From positions 10,046,638-10,110,637 of the forward strand of contig NC_044927.1 of assembly GCF_003576645.1 (NCBI RefSeq): 64,000 nt of DNA. Reading direction: 5' to 3'. The DNA comes from Ipomoea triloba. Taxonomy: Eukaryota > Streptophyta > Magnoliopsida > Solanales > Convolvulaceae. The position numbers were made by a program, and so were the translations under genes. This document shows positions 21,432 through 32,180 of the stretch, piece by piece. The first letter of the stretch is position 1. Every line of letters starts with the position of its first letter. The notes beneath the pieces were generated by a model. That model saw only the letters and a list, made by a program, of their open reading frames with translations, made no database searches and was not told where the DNA came from.

Positions 21432-22751
21432 TTAAGAAATACCGGAGACCTGCTCTTCCGGTCGATAAATTAATCGACTTAGACGAGACTTAAATTTTAC
21501 AATCCACACATCCTGTCCAGATTCCTCCATGGTCTGCTTTCTCTTAACATCCACCACTACCAGTTTCTCCGTTAGCCGGTTGGTTTCCACAACCAATGTG
21601 AAATCCCCGTTCTGCCCCTCGACCCTCACCCACCCCTTCTTCCTTGTCACTCTCATCCCCTCCCTTCTGCCAATCTCCTCAACCGTGTCGCCGATTCTCT
21701 CCACCGGCTCGGCGGATAAAAACCGGTTAGCCACGACTGAACCGCCGCCGGGGTAATCGAACATTGGGGATAAGTTTAGACCGGAGGAATTTGAGATGAG
21801 ATCGAATGCATTGAAGCAGTTATTTTCTCCGTAGAAATCGGGGTGGGGTTTGAATTCGGGTTCAGAATCGGAATGGGTTTTAACCTCTTTGTAGCCTTTT
21901 TTAAACCAGGGGTCATTCTTTATTCCTTCGATTGTGATTCGGGTCAGCGGGTTTGCGTCGAGGATCCGGGTCAAGAGATGTTTAAGTTCCGGCGAGGTCC
22001 ACTTGGGGACCCGGAATTCGCCCCTGTAGATTTTCCGGTACATAGCCATTAAATTGGAGTCTCGGAAGGGCAAATAGCTGGCGTTGAGCACGAAAAGGAT
22101 GACTCCACAGGACCACAAATCAACCTTCGCGCCGTCGTAGCCTTTCCGCGTGAGAATCTCCGGCGCCACGTAAGCCGGGGTGCCGCACAGGGTATGGAGC
22201 CTGCGGTCGGGTCGGACCTGATCCTTCACCGCACCCAACCCGAAATCGGTCACCTTCAGGTCCCACTTCTCGTCCAGCAACAGATTCTCGGGCTTGAGGT
22301 CGCGGTGGTAAACGCCGCGGGCGTGACAGTAATCAACGGCGGAGATCAACTGCTGGAAATACTTACGGCTGAGATCTTCGCTGAATCGGCCCTTCGCGAC
22401 CTTCCCGAAAAGCTCCCCTCCCTTGGCGTACTCCATGACAGTGTACACCTTAGTCCTGGTAGCGAGGACTTCGTGGAGGCGCACGATATGAGGGTGGCGC
22501 AGGCGGCGCATGATAGAAATCTCCCGCATGACGTTACCGGTGAGACCTCCTTTCACAATGCGCTGTTTGCTGATGGCTTTAACCGCCACGTTTTGGCCCG
22601 TTGGGATGACCCGGGCGTGATACACCTTGGCGGAGGCCCCACAGCCCAGGATCTTGCCCATCTCGTACTTGTCGAACAGCGTGAGTTTGGAATCCGACAG
22701 GGTTGAACCCACTTCGCCATCTGGGATTTCTGGCATCAATATCGGACGCAA
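21432..22751 (-). CDS. CIPK: CBL-interacting serine/threonine protein kinase (intronless CIPK, CIPK11/14-like)
   Basis: 439 residues in one exon, the normal length for the family. ATP loop GCGASAKV (36-43), catalytic lysine K58, HRDLKPEN (149-156), DFG (169-171), CGTPAYVAPE (189-198) and the CBL-binding NAF motif in FNAFDLIS (313-320) are all present, followed by the phosphatase-interaction region (about 345-380). Calcium-loaded CBL proteins bind the NAF segment, relieve autoinhibition and place the kinase at plasma or vacuolar membrane to regulate ion transporters and channels (family knowledge). The intronless structure and CHARGVYHRDL resemble the CIPK11/14 group; the exact orthologue cannot be fixed by eye. 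The second Met (residue 6, MPEIPDG) is the more usual family start. One oddity is VLNASYLPF, where VLxAGYLPF is common. Confidence 0.93.
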   Translation of the reverse strand: MRPILMPEIPDGEVGSTLSDSKLTLFDKYEMGKILGCGASAKVYHARVIPTGQNVAVKAISKQRIVKGGLTGNVMREISIMRRLRHPHIVRLHEVLATRTKVYTVMEYAKGGELFGKVAKGRFSEDLSRKYFQQLISAVDYCHARGVYHRDLKPENLLLDEKWDLKVTDFGLGAVKDQVRPDRRLHTLCGTPAYVAPEILTRKGYDGAKVDLWSCGVILFVLNASYLPFRDSNLMAMYRKIYRGEFRVPKWTSPELKHLLTRILDANPLTRITIEGIKNDPWFKKGYKEVKTHSDSEPEFKPHPDFYGENNCFNAFDLISNSSGLNLSPMFDYPGGGSVVANRFLSAEPVERIGDTVEEIGRREGMRVTRKKGWVRVEGQNGDFTLVVETNRLTEKLVVVDVKRKQTMEESGQDVWIVKFKSRLSRLIYRPEEQVSGIS

Positions 22752-23222
22752 CGATCACTTCAATTCTTGCGGCGAATTTATAGCCGGAATGAAGAAACGT
22801 ATGGTATCATGAGGAGGACCGTAGGATGAATATTCCCTCTCAACGATTCATCTAGATTTTGATTTTGATTTGAATTTTGATTGCGTGGAGATGCAGGGGA
22901 ATTTGTGATATTTAAAACGGTGCCAAGAGGGACTTCAATTTTACTATTATTATTATTATTAATTATTTTATTATTATTATTATTGTTGTATAAAATGCAA
23001 GTTTGGATTATAGCAATTTTTTTTTAATATCCATGCCACTATAAAGAAATAACTTCAATTTCTCAAACCCATTAAAATTTAAATATTGAATAATGTTAAA
23101 TATTTTTTCACTTCTAAATTTTATTTTTAATAGTTTACAAAAAGACACCCTACCGGCCTATACTCATTTTTATTAAAAATTTAACTCCTCTCCATTCTAA
23201 CTACAATATTTCCCCCAAGCCA
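22752..23222 (-). promoter_or_regulatory. Upstream region of the CIPK gene
   Basis: Leader and promoter DNA read leftward. A TTTAAATATC stretch near 22910 is a weak TATA-like candidate about 160 bp before the ATG. (TTA)n tracts at 22943-22984. No other motif supported. Confidence 0.35.
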
Positions 23223-23480
23223 ACTGGTCTAATCATTATTTCATGGATCATGCTCCACACATTTGTGTGAACCATAAATAAAAAGTACATTTTTAATATA
23301 TTAAAATCATATTATTTGTATACATAAAGTACATGATTTTTTATATATTATCAAATAATGTATATTCAATAAACAAATAATGTACATTTAGTATATTACA
23401 AATGTATATTGCATTTATGATCCACACAGACACACAGTTACGTGAACCATGGTCCACACAATAATTTGTCCAACTGGTCG
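23223..23480. mobile_element. TIR element of the 'ATGGTCCACA' family (short copy)
   Basis: CAACTGGTCTAATCATTATT...CATGCTCCACACA on the left is matched inverted by ACACAGTTACGTGAACCATG...TTGTCCAACTGG on the right, about 55 bp arms. The core between the arms has repeated ATAATGTACATTTAGTAT-type units. Related ends occur at 45436-45891, 54012-54417 and 59045-59636. Confidence 0.55.
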
Positions 23481-23515
23481 GACCGATATCCACAATAACT
23501 GGGTAGTGAGCCCAA

Positions 23516-23617
23516 TATATACATACATACATACATACATACATATATGTATATGTATATATATGTATACATACATATATATATATACACACACACACAC
23601 ACATATATATATATATT
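23516..23617. repeat. Compound ATAC/TA/CA microsatellite
   Basis: (ATAC)n, then TATATGTA variants, then (CA)n and (TA)n. Confidence 0.95.
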
Positions 23618-23931
23618 GTTACTTTTATTTTAAAAAGATTTATTAATATACGTATATTATATATTAATTATACACATATAATTTTACTATAATATTATAT
23701 CCTCTAATTAATTTTAAATTAAATATATAGAATGATTTAATGTATAATACAATATTTTGTCATTTTTGTGTGTTTATGTATAGTATGCTTTTGTCTATTT
23801 TTCTCAAACACTTCTAATTTTAGTCGGCTAACATTTCAACTTTCAATTTCAAGTGCTAATTTTTCGATTAGGTTTAGCAAAGCCATAATGTGAATTCACA
23901 CATATAATGTTTTATTTAACATGATAAAAAA

Positions 23932-23964
<33 letters not shown>

Positions 23965-24426
23965 CGAGTATCAAAGAAATAGAGGAATTGTTAATTTCTA
24001 CCTTTATTCAAGTGAAATTTGACTTAACTTATCTAATAAAAATTTATAACTTTACCGCTTCAATTTCAATTGCTTTAATCCTTGTGCTCTATTCCTACTT
24101 CTTCCTTTACATTTACGATATAACCTATATCAATGGTGAATAGTTTATTAAGGACTCATATGAATTCTCCATATAAGTGTGATTTCCCTCCTCGATGATT
24201 GTGACATTGATTTAGTCATATTATTTTGTGAAATTTGACTAAAAATAGTTTATTAAGGACCATCATATGAATTTTCCAGATGAGTGTGATTTCCAGACAT
24301 TGATTTACTTATTTTATTTTGTGAAATTTGACCAAAAATAGTAAATAATTAAATATATTCACTTTCCATAAACAATGGTATCGTGTTTACCTATTACTTT
24401 AATTAAAAATGACATAAAATTAAATT
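23618..24426. other. AT-rich intergenic DNA with a poly-G run
   Basis: Contains a 33 bp G homopolymer (23932-23964). Two related segments near 24130-24200 and 24240-24310 share TAGTTTATTAAGGAC and GAATT(C/T)TCCA, a small diverged duplication. No gene. Confidence 0.5.
23932..23964. repeat. Poly-G homopolymer (33 bp)
   Basis: Uninterrupted G on the plus strand; could form a G-quadruplex. The true length is uncertain with any sequencing method. Confidence 0.85.
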
Positions 24427-25015
24427 AATGATTATTGGTGGGGCTATGGTGATGTTAATGATAGAGGGATTCACTGGAAAGCTTGGGATCGTGCTTTCAA
24501 TTCGACAATAATGTTAGGGAAACAGGCTTTGCGCTTTCTAAAAAAACCTCATTCTCTGGTGACTCGTGTTTATAAAGCTAGGTATTTTTCTAAGTCTACC
24601 TTTATTGATGCATGTAATTGCCCGAGCTTTCTGTTAGTTAAATTAGTGTAGTATTATGGTTGTCTATGAGTTGATTTGTAATGGTATAAGGCCTAGGATT
24701 AGCAATGGTAAGTCATCTTTGATCTGGGGTCATCCCTAGCTTCTTGATGACCCAGTCTAATAGTTCAGACTACTATGCCCCATGAGTTATATGGTTCCTG
24801 GTTTGATTGATCAGGATACTAATACTTGGGACTTGGTTATCTTTGATCTGGGCCCATTCCTGGCTTCTTGGCACCAGTTTGTTGGCTTTAGATGGTGGCT
24901 TCATCGCGGCAATGAACGGGAATTTATTAGGTTGTTTTTCACCTATTATGGTAGTGACTTTGGCGTGTAAAGAGGCATTATCTTGACTTAAGGATCGTGG
25001 AGTGTCTTCGGTAGA
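24427..25015 (+). pseudogene. LINE (non-LTR retrotransposon) ORF2 C-terminal relic, left part
   Basis: Translation across frames gives WWGYGDVNDRGIHWKAWD, then LGKQALRFLKKPHSLVTRVY and YFSKSTFIDA, the familiar post-reverse-transcriptase region of plant LINEs. Further on, RISNGKSSLIWGHP and SGLIDQDTNTWDL-like segments appear. Several stops and frame changes. It continues at 29416 beyond the inserted Copia element. Confidence 0.75.
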
Positions 25016-25020
25016 ATTGC

Positions 25021-25164
25021 TGATGAATGTACGGTATTTTGTATATTAGAATATCTGTAAAATAACGTAATACACATCTAGACTAAATACAGATGAATGT
25101 AGAAACTATCTAGAAGACTAGTGATAGTAGAACACTAATAGGTTTGAACTACTGGAGTCCTGTT
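25021..25164 (-). repeat. 3' LTR of the Copia element
   Basis: 144 bp, unusually short. Differs from 29272-29415 at its outermost base and at CTAGACTAA versus CTAGGCTAA and ACTGGAG versus ACTAGAG. Confidence 0.9.
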
Positions 25165-25172
25165 ACACCCCC

Positions 25173-27945
25173 TCAAGCTGAAGATGGGAGACTCACAACA
25201 TGAAGCTTGTCACGCAGCAATTCAAACCGTTTAACCGATAGTGGCTTAGTAAAAATGTCAACAACCTGGTCCTGTGTAGAGACGAAATGGACCTGAAGAT
25301 CACCCGAAGCCACCTTGTCACGAACAAAGTGATAATCCACCTCAACATGCTTTGTCCGTGCATGGAACACAGGATTAGCACAAAGATATGTGGCACCTAG
25401 ATTATCACACCACAAGGACGGAGGAGAGGACAGTGGCAGACCCAGCTCCATCAAAAGGGATACAACCCAGGTTACCTCAGCCGCAACATCAGCTAACCCT
25501 TTATACTCAGCTTCAGTAGATGATTGGGCGACGGTACGTTGTTTTCGACAAGCCCAAGAAACTAAGTTATCACTGAGATACACCGCGAACCCGCTAGTAG
25601 ACTTGCGATCCAACGTGTCACCAGCCCAGTCGGAGTCTGAATAAGCATGCAGAATAGAGACTGGGGAGGAGCATAAACGTAGCCCAAACTGCAAGGTTGC
25701 TTTAACATAACGTAAGACCCGCTTTAACAAAATCCAATGAGACATGGTTGGCGAGTGCATATGCTGACACAATCGATTAACAGCATATGAAAGATCAGGC
25801 CTGGTCACCGTTAAGTACTGCAACGCACCTGCAAGACTCCTATACTGAGTAGGATTCGGATAAGGACCATCATCAGTCACCGGAGGCTTGCGAGCAACCG
25901 AGACAGGCGTAGCTAGAGGCTTACAATCAACCATGCCTGCACGTTTCAAAATATCCAACATATACCGTCGTTGAGAGAGAACCAGACCATCACCTACAGA
26001 CACAGTCTCAATGCCAAGGAAGAAATTCGGTTCCCCAAGATCCCGAATCTTAAAAGCGGAAGCAAGACGCTGCAAAAGAGAAGACACGAGAGCCGAATCA
26101 CTCCCCATAAGTAGGATATCGTCCACATAAACCAAAATGAACAACTGAGCATCAGCAGTAGACCGATAAAATAAGGACACATCAGTCTTAGACACCGAGA
26201 ACCCAATAGATAGAAGAAAATCGTGCAGCCGCTTAAACCAAGCCCGGGGAGCCTGCTTAAGACCATAGAGAGAACGCTGCAGGAGACAAACATGATCAGG
26301 AAAAGCTGGATCAGAATAGCCAGGCGGTTGCTTCATATACACAGTCTCCGCCAAACGCCCATTCAGGAAGGCGTTATGAATGTCTAACTGCCGGAGAGTC
26401 CAGCCACGAGACAGTGCAAGAGAAAGCAACAAGCGCACCGTGGTAGGCTTAACCACCGGGCTGAAAGTGTCGAAGAAATCCTCGCCTGCAACCTGATTGA
26501 ACCCTTTCGCCACCAATCGTGCCTTATACCGCTCTATAGTACCATCCGCCTTTTGTTTGGTACGAAACACCCATTTACATCCTACAACGTTCATACCTGA
26601 CGTAGCCGGAACCAACCGCCAAGTTTGATTGTGAAGAAGAGCGTTGAACTCTTCATCCATCGCAGTACGCCACTCAGAGTGTAGAACTGCCTGAGAATAA
26701 CAAGTAGGATCAGTATTAGTAACAAGCAAGGCCCGTAAAGGCGAAGTGTTCTCCATGTGTCGCAGAGTCATGGGATGAGAGCGAGGCCCAGGGGGAGGCC
26801 TACGACGGCGAGTTCGGGGTGGAGCAACCCGAGAGACAATATTCTGGCCAGAATCTGAAGAGACAACCTGTGAAACAGACACGGGAACAGGAAGCAACGG
26901 CCCGGCACCCCAGGGCTCAGGTGATAGACTGCTCGTGTCCTGCAAAACAGTACGCCTGGCAAAGGAAAAAACACTCTCGTCAAAACGAACATGGCGACAG
27001 ATATATATCTTACCCGTATTGAGGTCCATGCACCGATACCCACGAAACGACAATGGATAGCCCAAAAAGACACATGGGGCCGACCGAAAATCTAATTTAT
27101 GGCGGTTGTATGGACGTAGATAAGGGAAGCACAGACACCCAAAGACACGGAGATGAGAATACGTGGGAACTGACCGAAACAATTTATGGTAAGGGCTATC
27201 CATCTGAATGGAGGACGAGGGTAAACGATTAATCAGATAAACAGCCGACTCAAACGCATAATCCCAGAATTTCAAAGGAACAGATCCCTGAGCAAGAAGG
27301 GCAAGACCGGTCTTGACAATGTGTCGATGACGCCACTCAACACGCCCATTCTGCTCATGGGTATATGCACACGACTTACGATGAGAAATGCCAAGAGAAG
27401 AAAACACAGAGCCCAATTTGTTATATTCACCCCCTAACTCAGACTGCACAGACTTAATCTTACAGGAAAAATGATTCTCAACAAGCAAACGAAACTTGGC
27501 AAACACCGCATATAGATTAGATTTAAGGCGCAGCGGAAATAGCCAACAATATCTAGAGAAATCATCAACGAAAAGCACAAAGTACCGATAACCAGAAGAG
27601 GATAAAACGGGCGCAGGGCCCCAAATGTCTGTATAAATTAAGTCCAGTACAGCAGAACTAACAGAACTAACACGAGGTAAAGAAAAACGGGAAGATTTCC
27701 CTAATTGACAAGAGGAACATAAAGTAGAAGAGCTAACATCTAACTTGCTAACTGGACAACTACGCAATACTTTATTCAAAACCCGAAAATGCAGGTGCCC
27801 TAAACGATTGTGCCAAACACTGGATGACGCCCGAGCAGTCAGAAAAGCAGAAAGCGCCGACACAGGAAGCTGCAACGAATAAAGACCCCCCGAACTCGGA
27901 CCCTTAAGCAGCGGGGTTCTGGTGGTGATGTCCTTAATAACAAAA
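25173..27945 (-). pseudogene. Copia pol: integrase, reverse transcriptase, RNase H
   Basis: About 900 open codons from 27875: GAG-pre-integrase (VWHNRLGHLH), integrase (YTDIWGPAP...QNGRVEWRHRH), RT ([30 protein letters not shown]) and RNase H (YSDSDWAGD, STEAEYKGLA, TKHVEVDYH). All catalytic boxes read intact. An N-terminal frameshift near 27945, in a T-run, separates it from the protease frame. Integrase has EWRH where ERKH is usual. Confidence 0.88.
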
Positions 27946-29245
27946 AAGAAGGATAAAATTCAACAAACACACGATTATCTCGGGCAAACTTTTGAACCGA
28001 AAGTAAGGAATGAGACAACTCAGGTACAACTAGAACATTTGACAATTTAAGAGGCTTAGAGGAAGAAACCTGGGCATGACCAATACGGGTAATAGACAAA
28101 CCTGTGCCGTTACCAACACGGAGTGTGTCCGTGCCATTATAAGCCTCTAAATCGACTAAGCCGTCCTCCAAGGGTGTCGCGTGGTGAGTCGCCCCGGTGT
28201 CTAGAAACCATGAAAGCGAAGTAGAGTCACCACTCGGAGTCGATGCCGCCACATTAGCTTGAGGAGAAGCCGCCGAGTCACTGTAGCGGCGGTAGCAGTG
28301 CACGGCGGTATGCCCGTGGCTCCGACAGATCTGACAACGAGGTCCATTGCGACCACCCCGACCGCCGCGACCACCCCGACCAGACCGGCCTCCACCTCGA
28401 ACCGAACCACGGCCACCGCGCCATAAACCAGCCTCACCGGACGGACGACCACCATCCACTCGCCTCGACGCCATGGCAGCAGGTTGCGGTAGGAGGTCGT
28501 CGCTGCAAATGAACTGCTGAGCAGTGAGGAACGCAGACAACTGGGAAATCGTCACCGGTGCACCGGAGGTGAGCAGCGAGGATGCCATGGCCTGGAACTC
28601 CGGACGCAACCCTCTGAAAATGTACAGGTTCTACGTGCTCAAGCTAATGGTTTCTCCAACCATAGCAAGCTCCTCCACAAGCAGCTTCACACGGCCCAGG
28701 AACTCCGCAGGCGTGCTATCTCCTTGTCTCAACTCCTACAGCTGAGTGAGTAGGCCGAGAGAGTGCGCCGGAGAAACAGAACCAAACGTACGCACAATGT
28801 CCGACCAAAGCTGCTGGGATGTGGACTGCCCTACTGCAAGGTATAAGACCTCTTCCGATAAGGATGCCACCAGCATAGACAGGAGCGCCTGGTCTTGCTG
28901 AACCCAGGCAGCAACGGCAGCAACGGCAGCATCACCCTCTAGCGAAGAAGCAGCAGCAGCAGAGGTAGAAGCTTCCGCCAGCGTAGAGGCAGCAGCAGCA
29001 ATGGGCGCAGCAGCAACCGGTGAAGACGGGCACGGAAAAGAACGATCAACATACTTGAGCAGTCCCTGCCCGCGGAGGAAAGGAACCATCTGGGAGCGCC
29101 AATACAGATAGTTCCGAGATGAGAGCTTTAGCGACACAAAATGGTGAGCCACAGAAAGAGATGGTGGAGTAGCAATCGGAGAGACGGGCGGTGCACCAGC
29201 AGTGAGCGTACACTCAGAAGAAGCATCAGATTGAACGAAAGCCAT
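27946..29245 (-). pseudogene. Copia gag and protease, interrupted
   Basis: The gag begins MAFVQSDASSEC at 29245; FVSLKLSSRNYLYWRSQM is the usual Copia gag start. In-frame TAG codons at 28736-28738 and 28631-28633 break it. Downstream in the same frame are a zinc knuckle CQICRSHGHTAVHC and the protease WFLDTGATHH. Confidence 0.85.
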
Positions 29246-29271
29246 AACCAGAATCGACTAGCGATGATACC

Positions 29272-29415
29272 AGATGAATGTACGGTATTTTGTATATTAG
29301 AATATCTGTAAAATAACGTAATACACATCTAGGCTAAATACAGATGAATGTAGAAACTATCTAGAAGACTAGTGATAGTAGAACACTAATAGGTTTGAAC
29401 TACTAGAGTCCTGTT
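29272..29415 (-). repeat. 5' LTR of the Copia element
   Basis: 144 bp partner of 25021-25164, followed on the minus strand by the primer binding site. Confidence 0.9.
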
Positions 29416-29650
29416 ATTGCTTATTGATTGTTCCAATCTTTACCATTATTTATCGTCTTCTCATATTGAACTTTTTTACTATGTTGGCTTTGCTATTGTA
29501 GAGTAGTATGTCTTATTTCACAAATTTCTCACTTAGTTTAGTCCCTAGAACTTAGTTGCTCACACTCTTGCTTCTGTGGCATGTTCTCAAGCTAGCACTA
29601 TGTACGGGAACTCTTGATTATGCCGCTTGACCACAAGATTTTTAGTGTAA
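29416..29650 (+). pseudogene. LINE ORF2 relic, right part (RNase H-like end)
   Basis: Continues the LINE sequence interrupted at 25015: the codons on either side of the ATTGC duplication join in frame, and GTTGCTCACACTCTTGCTTC fits the AHTLAR motif of plant LINE RNase H tails. Followed by about 150 bp of AT-rich DNA. Confidence 0.65.
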
Positions 29651-29795
29651 TAATTATATTTAAAAAGTCCACAATATATAATACTAAGCCAGTGATGACA
29701 TTTCAAAATTTTTTAATTAAATTTTATTTGAAACAAAAAGTGATGATCGAATAATTGTCTTTCGAATATGTGTATTATGCGCAATTAAGTTTTAG

Positions 29796-30029
29796 GGTGT
29801 GTTTGGATACCCAGAAAATGATTAAAAATCATTTTTCGAGTTTTCAGTATTTGGTAAAGAGTGAAAATGTGAATCAAAGAAAAATGAGTGTTTGGTCAAT
29901 GAAAAATGACTTCAACTCGTTTTTGGGGAAGTCATTTTTCAATTGCTTCACCAACACTACACCACCACTACTACAATTACCACCACCACCACACCACTAC
30001 CACCACCGCCACCACACCACCACCACCAC

Positions 30030-30069
<40 letters not shown>

Positions 30070-30274
30070 ACAAATAACACCACCGGCCACCCACTACCAC
30101 CACTATTACCACCACCACCAAAATCAACACTTTGGTTAGTAATCTTTGTTCGTAATTGTGGATTGTAAAACATTGGTTATTTTGGTTTGTTATTTTGAAT
30201 TGCAAGACTTTGGTTAGTTATTTTGATAGATATCTTATTAGTTGTTTTTTATTATATTTAAAATTATTATTATA

Positions 30275-30314
<40 letters not shown>

Positions 30315-30430
30315 AATGTTATATTCTAAACAAAAAAAAAATTAAAATGTTTAATTATACAATTTTATTCATTTTTTTTAAATGAACCGCCAAGCCAATT
30401 TTATGAAAAGCAACTAAACACCTGAAAATG
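29796..30430. mobile_element. MITE-like element with internal CCA/TTA microsatellites
   Basis: Starts GGGTGTGTTTGGATACC, shares CAGTATTTGGTAAAGAGTGA- and AAAATGACTTC-type blocks with 32181-33014, and carries (CCA)n near 29950-30020 and (TTA)n at 30030-30066 and 30260-30315. The right end is unclear (CAACTAAACACCTGAAAATG near 30410). Non-coding; the His- and Tyr-rich reading frames here are microsatellite artefacts. Confidence 0.5.
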
Positions 30431-30841
30431 ATTCATTGACAATTACTTGCTTTTAAAATCAATAATATATATTATATAAATACTTAAAATGCAGGAATAT
30501 AATAGAATAAAAAAAGGTTGATTTCGGGAGACGAAAATGAAATGATAAGTGAGGTGTGGGACAAATTGTGTATCCATTAAGGGTAGGGTATAATCGATAG
30601 TGACAGGAGATTTTTGTGGTTGAGAAAAAAGGGGGAATGAAATTGAAAATGTGAATGATGTTACAACTCACAAACTAGGAAGATAATGAAGTAGTAAAAG
30701 CAAGAGATTTCTGGATTTTGAAGCATTGGCAGTGAAGCACGCATGGGATCATTGGGGCCATATAGTGCGGTGCTGCGCGGCTGCTTGTAAGCACAACCAC
30801 AACCAAGCTACAAGTAATGTTTGTTTGTGTCCATATTAATA
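30431..30841. other. Intergenic DNA
   Basis: No gene or TE end recognised. Ends with ATTAATA, the left target duplication of the next element. Confidence 0.5.
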
Positions 30842-31364
30842 AGAGTCATTTCCGTGTTTGGTCTTACTGTTATTAGGGCATTGTCAATTTTAATCTACTT
30901 CATTAATTTTTGTCACATTGCGGCCAATCTTATTTGGTCTTTGCCACTTTTAGTCCACTGTTAAAATTTTCGTCAAATTGCTGTCCAAAATAGGGGTATT
31001 TTTGGTCTTTTCATGCTTTGATCATCTTCTTGACCCTTTGCAATGGATTTTCTTACACATTTTCATCCATTGAAGAGGTCCGGCGAAAGCTATGTGAGCC
31101 ACATTACAAAGTCATGGCTTTTACCGGACCTCTTCATTGGATGAAAATCTGTAAGAAAAACCACTACAAAGGGTAAAGGAGATGATCAAAGCATGAAAAT
31201 ATCAAAATACCTCTATTTTGGACGGTTATTTGACAAAAATTTTAACGGTGGACTAAAAGTGGCAAAGACTAAATAAAACTGGCCGCAATGTGGCCAAAAT
31301 TAATGAAGTGGACTAAAATTGGCAATGCCCCAATAACAGTAGGACCAAAAATAGAAATGACTCT
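30842..31364. mobile_element. Fold-back element, ~250 bp near-perfect arms (523 bp)
   Basis: AGAGTCATTTC at the left end is mirrored by GAAATGACTCT at the right, and complementarity runs almost to a ~20 bp loop near 31100. ATTAATA flanks both sides (30835-30841 and 31365-31371). A transcript would form a long hairpin. No coding capacity. Mutator-like fold-back is possible, although the TSD seen is 7 bp rather than 9. Confidence 0.75.
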
Positions 31365-31371
31365 ATTAATA

Positions 31372-32177
31372 ATTTCATCTTTAATGTGCACCATGTTTTA
31401 ATTTGATTCACCGTGTAATGTAATTATAATTTTGCTCAACATAACTTTATTAGTGTATAATATTAAGCTTTAGGCCAATTAAACTTTTGTGGAGTCATCA
31501 GAAAGAGTTTGAGATCTGAATTTATATTTAATCTAATCTTAAAAAAATATTTTAGAACTCCGGAGTTGGATCTTATAATCATCCAATTGAAATGGTAACA
31601 GGTGTGCCATTACATTACATAGTAGTTAGCAAATACATAAAATATGAATGTCATATAGATAAATCAAAAAGCATGGAGATCTAGGATAATATAAAAAATT
31701 TGAACGACAAATTTACTTCAATTCTATAGATTCGACCAGAATTCATCATTTTACTCATTTATTAATTAATAACTTACTTATCATACATAATATACTTTGG
31801 CCAATTAAGTATCTTGTGGTTTGACGACATCATTGTGGTTATTCCAAATGGAAGGTCACAAATTTGAATTCCGTTCCAACTAAGGATGTTGGCACAATTA
31901 TGATACTACAAAAAATATGTACATACTACGAAAAATATGTACCAAGGTCCACAATATAAAATAAATATTGACATACGGTATAATTTGCCCAAGACTCACC
32001 ATGAAATGTAAATATAATTTTATCTCACAATAACATAATTAGTGTATAATATCTAAACCTTTGAGGAATGGATTAAACAAGACCTCAAACCTTTCTAAAA
32101 ATATCAATATCCATTGGACCAATCCTGAAAAAGATATTTTAAAATCTTGGTGGCCTAGATTTTTCAATAAATTAAAC
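31372..32177. other. AT-rich intergenic DNA
   Basis: A local repeat ACTAC(A/G)AAAAATATGTAC occurs twice near 31905-31945, followed by CAAGGTCCACAATA, a weak match to the 'ATGGTCCACA' TIR family. No gene. Confidence 0.45.
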
Positions 32178-32180
32178 TTA

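Larger units (their letters stand above)
25021..29415 (-). mobile_element. Ty1/Copia retrotransposon with 144 bp LTRs (4395 bp, nearly complete)
   Basis: LTRs at 25021-25164 and 29272-29415 differ at about three positions. The 5 bp TSD ATTGC flanks both sides (25016-25020, 29416-29420). Reading the minus strand, the primer binding site TGGTATCATCGC follows the 5' LTR (near 29260) and a purine tract GAGGGGG precedes the 3' LTR (near 25170). Domain order gag, protease, integrase, RT, RNase H is Copia. Recent insertion by LTR similarity, but disabled by two gag stops and one frameshift. Confidence 0.92.

Noticed and set aside
22194..22706. 170-codon plus-strand frame within the CIPK gene
   Set aside because: Antisense shadow of the kinase CDS; no recognisable domain.
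29957..30205. Tyr/His- and Val-rich open frames over 29755-30205 and 32483-32872
   Set aside because: They are translations of CCA/TTA simple repeats inside MITE-like elements, with no conserved domain.
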